This document shows, piece after piece, positions 58,509-64,000 of a stretch of DNA of 64,000 bases. Position 1 is the first letter of the stretch, and the number at the start of each line of letters is the position of its first letter. A program made the translations under genes and the position numbers. Below the pieces are notes generated by a model, which did no database searches, was not told where the DNA came from, and saw only the letters and a program-made list of their open reading frames with translations. The DNA lies in NCBI RefSeq assembly GCF_904849725.1, contig NC_058523.1, positions 166,514,689 through 166,578,688 on the forward strand. Direction: 5' to 3'. The stretch comes from Hordeum vulgare subsp. vulgare (Eukaryota > Streptophyta > Magnoliopsida > Poales > Poaceae).

Positions 58509-61383
58509 TACCTTTAACATCTTTAGGACATGCCATTTTCTCTATCGCATCAACTTCAACCTTGTCTACCTCAATACCCCTTTCAGAAATTTTATGTCCA
58601 AGTACTATACGTTCATTCACCATAAAGTGGCACTTCTCCTAGTTCAAGACAAATTAGTTTATTCACATATGTGCAAAACTCGATCAAGGTTGCTCAAGAA
58701 ATCATCAAAAGAGGTTTTGTAAACGGAAAAATCATCCATGAATACCTCAACAATCTCTTGACAAAAATCAAAGAATATAGCAGTCATACATATTTGAAAA
58801 GTAGCGGGTGCATTGCATGAACCAAAAGGCATATGTCTATAAGCATAAGTTCCAAAAGGGCATGTGAAAGTAGTTTTCTCTTGGTCCTCTTTTTGACACA
58901 TGTATTTGAGAAAATACAGAATATGCATCAGGAAAGAAAAATGTGTGTGCTTAGATAATCTTTCTAATATTTGATTAATAAAATGCCAGGGGTAATGTTC
59001 TTTGCTACTCCCTCCGTCCGGAATTACTTGTGGCACAAATGGATGAAAAATGGATGTATCTAGAACTAAAATACACCTAGATACATCCATTCATATGACA
59101 AGTATTTCCAAACGAAGGAAGTAGTAGCTTTGTTTAATTTCCTGAAATCAATTACCATCATATGACTACTTACTATCCTTAGTGGTATAAGTTCATTTTT
59201 ATCAATAGAGACAACAGTTATACCTCCTTTCTTAGGAACACAATTAATAGGACTTGCCCATCTACTGTCAGCTATGGGATAGATTATACCTGCCTCGAGA
59301 AGCTTTAATATTTCAGTTCTTACCACTTCGTTCATTTTAGGATTCAAGCGACGTTGATGATCAATAACAGTTTTAGCATCCGGTTCCATATTAATTTTGT
59401 GCTCGCATAGAGTGGGAGTAATTCCCTTAAGATCATCCAGAGTATATCCAATAGCAGCTCGGTGCTTCTTCAGAGTTTTGAGTAACCTCTTTTCTTCGTG
59501 CTCTGAAAGGTTAGCAATAATAATAATAGGATATATATTATTTTCATCATGATAAGCATATTTCAAAGTATGAGGTAATTGTTTGGCTCAAACACGGGAC
59601 ATCCCTTAGGTGGAGGAGGATCCCCTAAAATATCATGAGGCAAGTTGTGTTTAAAAATAGGTAGTTGTCTAGATAATATCTCATCTATTTCATTTCTTTC
59701 ATTCATATGCATATCATTCTCATGGTCTAGCAAGTATTGTTCTAAAGGATCACAGGAGGCACAACAATAGAAGCAAGAAAAATAATTTCATCTTTGCTAG
59801 ATAAGTCTTTCTCATGTGGTTGTCTACCAAACTTGGACAAATTAAATCCATGAGAAACATCACCAAAGCTTAATTTAACCTTCTCGGTAACACAATTAAT
59901 TACAGCATTATCGGTATTCAAGAAAGGTCTACCAAATATAATGGGACAAAATAATCTTGTTGTGAACCAAGTACTAAGAAATCAGTAGGGTACCTAATTT
60001 TTTCACACAAGACTTCCACATCTCTAACAACTTCAAGTGGTGAAATAGTGTCCCTATTTGCAAGTTTAATAGTGACATCAATATCTTCAATCTCGCAAGA
60101 TGCTATGCCATTCATAATTTCTTGGTATAAGGTAAAAGGTATAGCACTAACACTAGAACCCATGCCACATAAGACATGATAACAATGATCTCCAATCTGA
60201 ATAGAAACAACACACATGCCAACAACTAGTTTATTTTTATCTAACTCATTGTGCTTGTTTTTTAGAGGTTTTGCAATTCTAGCAGCTTCATCAGAGAAGT
60301 AAATAACCTGTCCATCAATATTATCAACTAGGATATCTTCAATCATAGAAATATTGGGTTACACTTTCATTTGTTCAGAGGGTTTAGGTTTTATAATATT
60401 CCTTTTTATTAACCACAATTCTAGCCTAAGCATGTTGCCTAATTCTAAAAGTAAAAGGTGGTTTCTGAGTATAAGTAGTAGGCACAACTAGATCAACATG
60501 GTAAACAATAGTTTCTCCCTTCACTTTACTGGGTTACTATAATAATTTTTCAATAGGTAGATGAAATTCAAATCACGTCTTAGGGAGATGAACATGAGTA
60601 GCGAATGATTCACAAAAAGAAGCTACTATTCCAAGTCAAGTCCATATTTATTGCAAAACTTATGAAAAGTTTTAGTTTCCAAAAACTATTTAACACAATC
60701 AAGTTCAAGATTTATACCTGACTCTTTACCTTTGTCGAGTTCCCAATCTTCGGAGTTGCATTTAATTATTTTTAGAAGATCCCATTTGAGTTCAATAGAA
60801 CTCTTCATATAGGAACCAGTGGAAGAAGAATAGAGTATTAATTTATCATCATGAAAAGGCCAAGCATAAAAGTTTTGTGTAATCATTTCTCTTGAGAGCT
60901 CATGGTTGGGGCAAGTGTGCACAATATATTTAAGCCTATTCAAGTTTGAGCTATGCTTTATCCTTCACGAGGCAAAAATTTATATATATATAATTCCGAT
61001 CACGATGAACTAGATGCATACGATAAAACTTCTGATGGAATTCCAGCTTCAAGCAATTCCAGTCCCATGATCCAACATTACCCAATAGCCTATACCACAT
61101 CAATGGTTTTCCCTCCAAAGATAAAGGGAAAATATTATTCTTGAATTTGTCCTCGAATAAGCCCGCAATCTTAAATAATCCACAAATCTGATCCACATAT
61201 ATCAAGTGCAAATCAGATGAGTTTTATCGTCTCCCGCATAAGGATTAGCTAGTTTCTCTAACATACCAGAAGGAATCTCATAATAAATATTTTAATAAAG
61301 CTCAGTAGGTTGGGATCAGCTTTTTCCACTTACGTTTGAGGCGAATATACCGTGAACAAACCACTCAAATGATGATTATCCAT
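58509..61383 (-). pseudogene. S2 gag-protease-RT (Athila-type), broken
   Basis: Gag starts at ATG 61383 and carries DICGLFKIAGLFE-like sequence, FPLSLEGKPLMWYRLLG, LEFHQKFYRMHLVHRDRNYI, and CPNHELSREMITQNFYA. Protease at 60346-59918 reads YHVLCGMGSSVSAIPFTLYQ: the catalytic Asp of CDMGAS is Gly. RT has NLSEHEEKRLLKTLKKHRAA, NPKMNEVVRTEILKLLEAGI, WASPINCVPKKGG, then a MITE (59008-59121), then FTCPFGTYAYRHMPFGSCNA and the FMDD active site near 58735. It ends at ...ACPKDVKG where element T begins. No RNase H or integrase remains. Frameshifts and stops occur throughout. Confidence 0.8.
59008..59121. mobile_element. Stowaway MITE in S2 RT
   Basis: CTCCCTCCGTCCGGAATTAC to AGTATTTCCAAACGAAGGAAG with TA at 59006-59007 and 59122-59123. 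It splits RT between the fingers region and the KEHYPWHFINQ segment. Confidence 0.8.
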
Positions 61384-61460
61384 AGTAACAAGCAATAGTA
61401 CATTTTAGCATGTACCGAAAATACATCCTTACCCAATTCCACTTACCAAAGGCGATTCAC

Positions 61461-61478
61461 TCCCCGAAAATGGCGCTA
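61461..61478 (-). other. Degenerate primer binding site of S2
   Basis: The plus strand reads TCCCCGAAAATGGCGCTA, a decayed form of the tRNA-Asp 3' end seen intact in S1, 11 bp inside the LTR. Confidence 0.55.
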
Positions 61479-61489
61479 GAAAAGAGTCT

Positions 61490-62991
61490 TGATGACCCAC
61501 AAGTATAGGGGATAAATCATTGTCCTTAGATAAGTAAGAGTGTCGAACCCAATGAGGAGCAGAATAAAATGATAAGCAGTTTCAGTAGGGTATTATCTGC
61601 AAGTGTTGTGAGTAACAATGATAAATAATTTTGTAGCAAGATATTTCGTAACAAGTGACACGTAACAATAGTAGCAAGTGTGCACCAAGATATCACAACC
61701 CTTTTATAGCAAAGGATAAACCTGCAAGTACTCTTATATGAAGCAAGCGCTCCCGAGGACACATGGGAATTTCCGTATAGTCATGTTCATCATGTTGAGT
61801 TGATTCACATTTGTTACTTTGATAATTTGATATGTGGGTGGACTGGTGGTACGATGTTATTCTTACTTCAACAAGAAACCCACTTATGATTACCCCCTAT
61901 CACAAGCATCCACAACTACACAAGAATTAAGATAAATCTAACCATAGCATGAAACGTGTGGATCCAAGTCAGCCCCTTATGAAATAACGCACAAAATAGG
62001 GTTTAAGCTTTTGTCACTCTAGAAACCCATAATCTACTTATTACTCCACAATGCCTCCCCTTAGGCCCATAACATGGTGAAGTGTCATGTATTCGACGTT
62101 CACACGACACCACCAAGAGGAGTAACAACATACATATCATCAAAATATCGAATAAATACCTATTGCGCATGATTAATTATAACAAGACTTCTCCCATGTC
62201 CTCAGGAACAAAAGTAACTACTCACACATCATCAACTTGTTCAGGATCAGAGGTGTAATAATGATGATTAAGGATCTGAACATAATATTTTCCACCAAGT
62301 AAACCAACAAGAATCAACTATGAGATGTAATCAACACTACCAGTAACCCACATGTACCAATGTGAGGTTTTGAGACAAAGATTGAATACAAGAGATGAAG
62401 TAGGGTTTGAGATGAGATGGTGTTGGTGAATATGTTTATGAAGATTGGTCCTCCCACGAAGGAGGGAGCCTTGGTGTTGACAATGGCTTCGATCTCCCCC
62501 TCCCGGGGAGAAGTTTCCCCGGCAGAATCACTCTGCCGTTGAGAAAAAGAGCCTCTGCCCAGGTTTCCGCCTCGAGACAGCGGTGCTTCGTATCAAAAAT
62601 CCCTTCTTATTTTTCTAGGTCAAAACTCACCTTATAGCAGAAGAGGGAGGCCGGGGCACCTACGAGGAGCCCACAAGCTAACAAGGCCCGCCCAAGGGGG
62701 TAGGCGCACCCTGTTGGCTGGTGCCAAGCTGGTGGACCCCTCTCATATATTTTTGGCCCATAAATCCCAAAAAAATTCTCCATGAAGTTTCAGGTCATTT
62801 GGATTCCAGTGAATTTGCACCCTTTTTCTTAGTTTGCAGGTCCAAAATTCCAGTTCCTAGCAATTTCCCTCTTTGTGATGTACATTGTAAATTCAGAGAG
62901 GAAAGGCATAAGAATTGTATCATGATGTGGAATGATAACCAAGTGTAACATAAATATCAATAAGAATTCATGATACAAAATGTATGTATCA
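61490..62991 (-). repeat. 5' LTR of S2
   Basis: TGATGACCCACAAGTATAGG to ACAAAATGTATGTATCA, 1,502 bp. It is colinear with 30956-32471 and, inverted, with solo LTR S. Confidence 0.82.
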
Positions 62992-63330
62992 GCTGTCATC
63001 GAGAGAATGACTTGGTCGTCATGCATCGGGCTTCGAGCTCGGCCTGACTGCGAGGATTTTTGTCCATTTGTCGTTGAGCATGTTTTCATGAGTGTACATC
63101 TCCTATTGTTTATTTTTCATGTTGTGCACAGTTGCAATTAGTAGCTGCTAGAACCATACCTTGTCAGAGGGGTTTATGGGCACCACGAAGTCTTCGGGCC
63201 CGAGGCTGACCTCGTCCTCGGACATGGAGAGGTAATTCTTGTCCAACACATCGTCGAAGGCGTCTATGTCCACATGATCGTTCTCACCCACGTTCTCGGT
63301 GGCATTGGGGGCAATGATACATCTCTAACA
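62992..63330 (-). pseudogene. Element F gag, N-terminal part
   Basis: Minus-strand segment with acidic sequence DIDAFDDVLDKNYLSMSEDE and GPEDFVVPINPSDKVWF, matching the acidic N-terminal region of Fatima-like gag. It then breaks with stops. It joins the gag at 30955 once S2 is removed. Confidence 0.55.
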
Positions 63331-63466
63331 TGAGGAGAAGGCAACTTTCCAAGCTCTTTTGCATATGAAGCTTCAAGTTGAGCATGAGACTCAGTGAGTT
63401 CGATGAGCGAACTCTTAATAGCCCTTGAGCCATTTTTGATGTGCTCATAGTCCTCAAGGAGTCCTG
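63331..63466 (-). other. Unassigned coiled-coil-coding fragment
   Basis: The minus strand is open as a charged stretch (LLEDYEHIKNGSRAIKSSLI, then ELTESHAQLEASYAKELG). It is not clearly part of element F gag or of the Angela copy. A fragment of another retroelement gag or linker is likely. I do not recognise it. Confidence 0.3.
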
Positions 63467-64000
63467 TTGGGATAGATCACCACCAACCTCCAGAGCGACG
63501 TCACACTGCCGGAGAACTCATTTACCTCTCCGTCTCTCTTGTTGGATCAAGAAGGCCGAGATCATCGTCGAGCTTTACGTGTGCTGAACGCAGAGGTGCC
63601 GTCCGTTCGGCACTAGATCGGAGCGGATCGTGGGACGGATCGCGGGACGGTTCGTGGGACGGTTCACGGGGCGGATCGAGGGACGTGAGGACGTTCCACT
63701 ACATCAACCGCGTTTCTTAACGCTTCCTGCTATGCGATCTACAAGGGTACGTAGATCCAAATCTCCTCTCGTAGATGGACATCACCATGATAGGTCTTCG
63801 TGCGCGTAGGAACATTTTTGTTTCCCATGCGACGTTCCCCAACAGTGGCATCATGAGCTAGGTTCATGCATAGATGTTATCTCGAGTAGAACACAAAAGT
63901 TTTTGTGGCAGGTGATGTGTGATTTGCTGCCCTCCTTAGCCTTTTCTTGATTCCGCGGTATTGTTGGATCGAAGCGGCTCGGACCGACATTCTTCGTACG
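63467..64000 (+). mobile_element. Second Angela-like Copia copy: LTR end, PBS and leader
   Basis: 63467 to 63844 matches the last part of an Angela-type LTR: the segment with GTCCGTTCGGCACTAGATCG, then CATCAACCGCGTTTCTTAAC, then GCGACGTTCCCCAACA. A tRNA-Met-type PBS TGGCATCATGAGCTAGG follows at 63846-63862, then leader to the window edge. The LTR start is missing, so the left junction with the preceding fragment is a truncation. Confidence 0.75.

Larger units (their letters stand above)
30956..62991 (-). mobile_element. S2: Athila-type Gypsy retrotransposon, host of the MULE and element T (discontinuous)
   Basis: 5' LTR 61490-62991, PBS-like site 61461-61478, gag-protease-RT 61383 to 58509, 3' spacer blocks 44784-45135 and 32472-33608, polypurine tract, 3' LTR 30956-32471. 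Both LTRs are about 1.5 kb of the same family. Flanks are GCCGC on the left and GCTGT on the right; the two differences are both C-to-T, as expected from methylated-C decay of one target duplication. Joining the outer flanks restores element F gag. RNase H and integrase are missing between RT (58509) and the spacer (45135), so a deletion accompanied element T. Confidence 0.75.
5541..63330 (-). mobile_element. Element F: Fatima-like Gypsy element, host of most other insertions (discontinuous)
   Basis: F survives in four blocks: 5541-6545 and 15696-15993 (plus-strand antisense gene exons), 27429-30955 (end of the antisense gene, a spacer, then minus-strand gag-protease) and 62992-63330 (N-terminal gag). 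The order is antisense gene, gag-protease, gag N terminus, as expected for one minus-strand Gypsy element with an antisense ORF. Integrase and RT are not seen between the antisense gene and protease, so it was non-autonomous or has lost pol. Neither LTR is in the window. The Fatima-like label is a memory-based guess from the gag sequence. Confidence 0.6.

Overview
The window is intergenic, repeat-built plant DNA from a large grass genome, most likely Triticeae (wheat, barley, rye or Aegilops). The evidence is an Angela/BARE-type Copia element, Athila-type Gypsy elements of the Sabrina/Fatima kind, Tat-type Gypsy elements, CTCCCTCC-ended Stowaway MITEs and a MULE, all nested in one another. I see no ordinary cellular gene. 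The only coding unit without an obvious lesion is a small spliced zinc-finger gene carried inside the MULE. No family name could be checked against a database.

Layout by nesting level. Level 0 is Gypsy element F (minus strand), present in pieces at 5541-6545, 15696-15993, 27429-30955 and 62992-63330. Level 1 insertions into F are: Copia element B (3259-5540), solo LTR S (6546-15695), gag-protease Gypsy S1 (15994-27428), Athila-type Gypsy S2 (30956-62991) and probably a second Angela-like copy at the right edge (about 63467-64000). Level 2: Gypsy-1 (1-3258) sits in Copia B; Angela (7061-14691) sits in solo LTR S; solo LTR X1 (22599-26209) sits in the S1 LTR; a MULE (33609-44783) and a Tat-type Gypsy T (45136-58508) sit in S2; small MITEs sit in F and S2. 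Level 3: Gypsy S1b (36494-42583) sits in the MULE transposase gene, and solo LTR X2 (45182-46590) sits in an LTR of element T. Target-site duplications support several of these joins: GTAAG, AAGCA, TAAAT, ATCAA/ATCGA and GCCGC/GCTGT.

How the parts work. T has gag, protease, RT-RNase H with a second RNase H, and integrase on the minus strand. On the opposite strand, between pol and its 3' LTR, it has a spliced gene with a Transposase_28-like N terminus and acidic and coiled-coil regions. Gypsy-1 and F carry the same kind of antisense gene. T also has a 13-copy, 70-bp tandem array between the antisense gene and integrase. The MULE carries its transposase gene and a convergent three-exon GRF-type zinc-finger/coiled-coil/membrane-anchor gene near the opposite terminal inverted repeat. 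S1 and S1b are related non-autonomous elements: one has gag-protease only, and the other has an unrelated ORF in place of gag.

Nearly all element genes are broken by stops, frameshifts, insertions or loss of catalytic residues, so the region looks like an old transposon graveyard. The most unusual points are the MULE second gene, the recurring spliced antisense genes, the hairpin-rich tandem array, and the repeated polypurine-like motif and PBS-like LTR end of S1/S1b.
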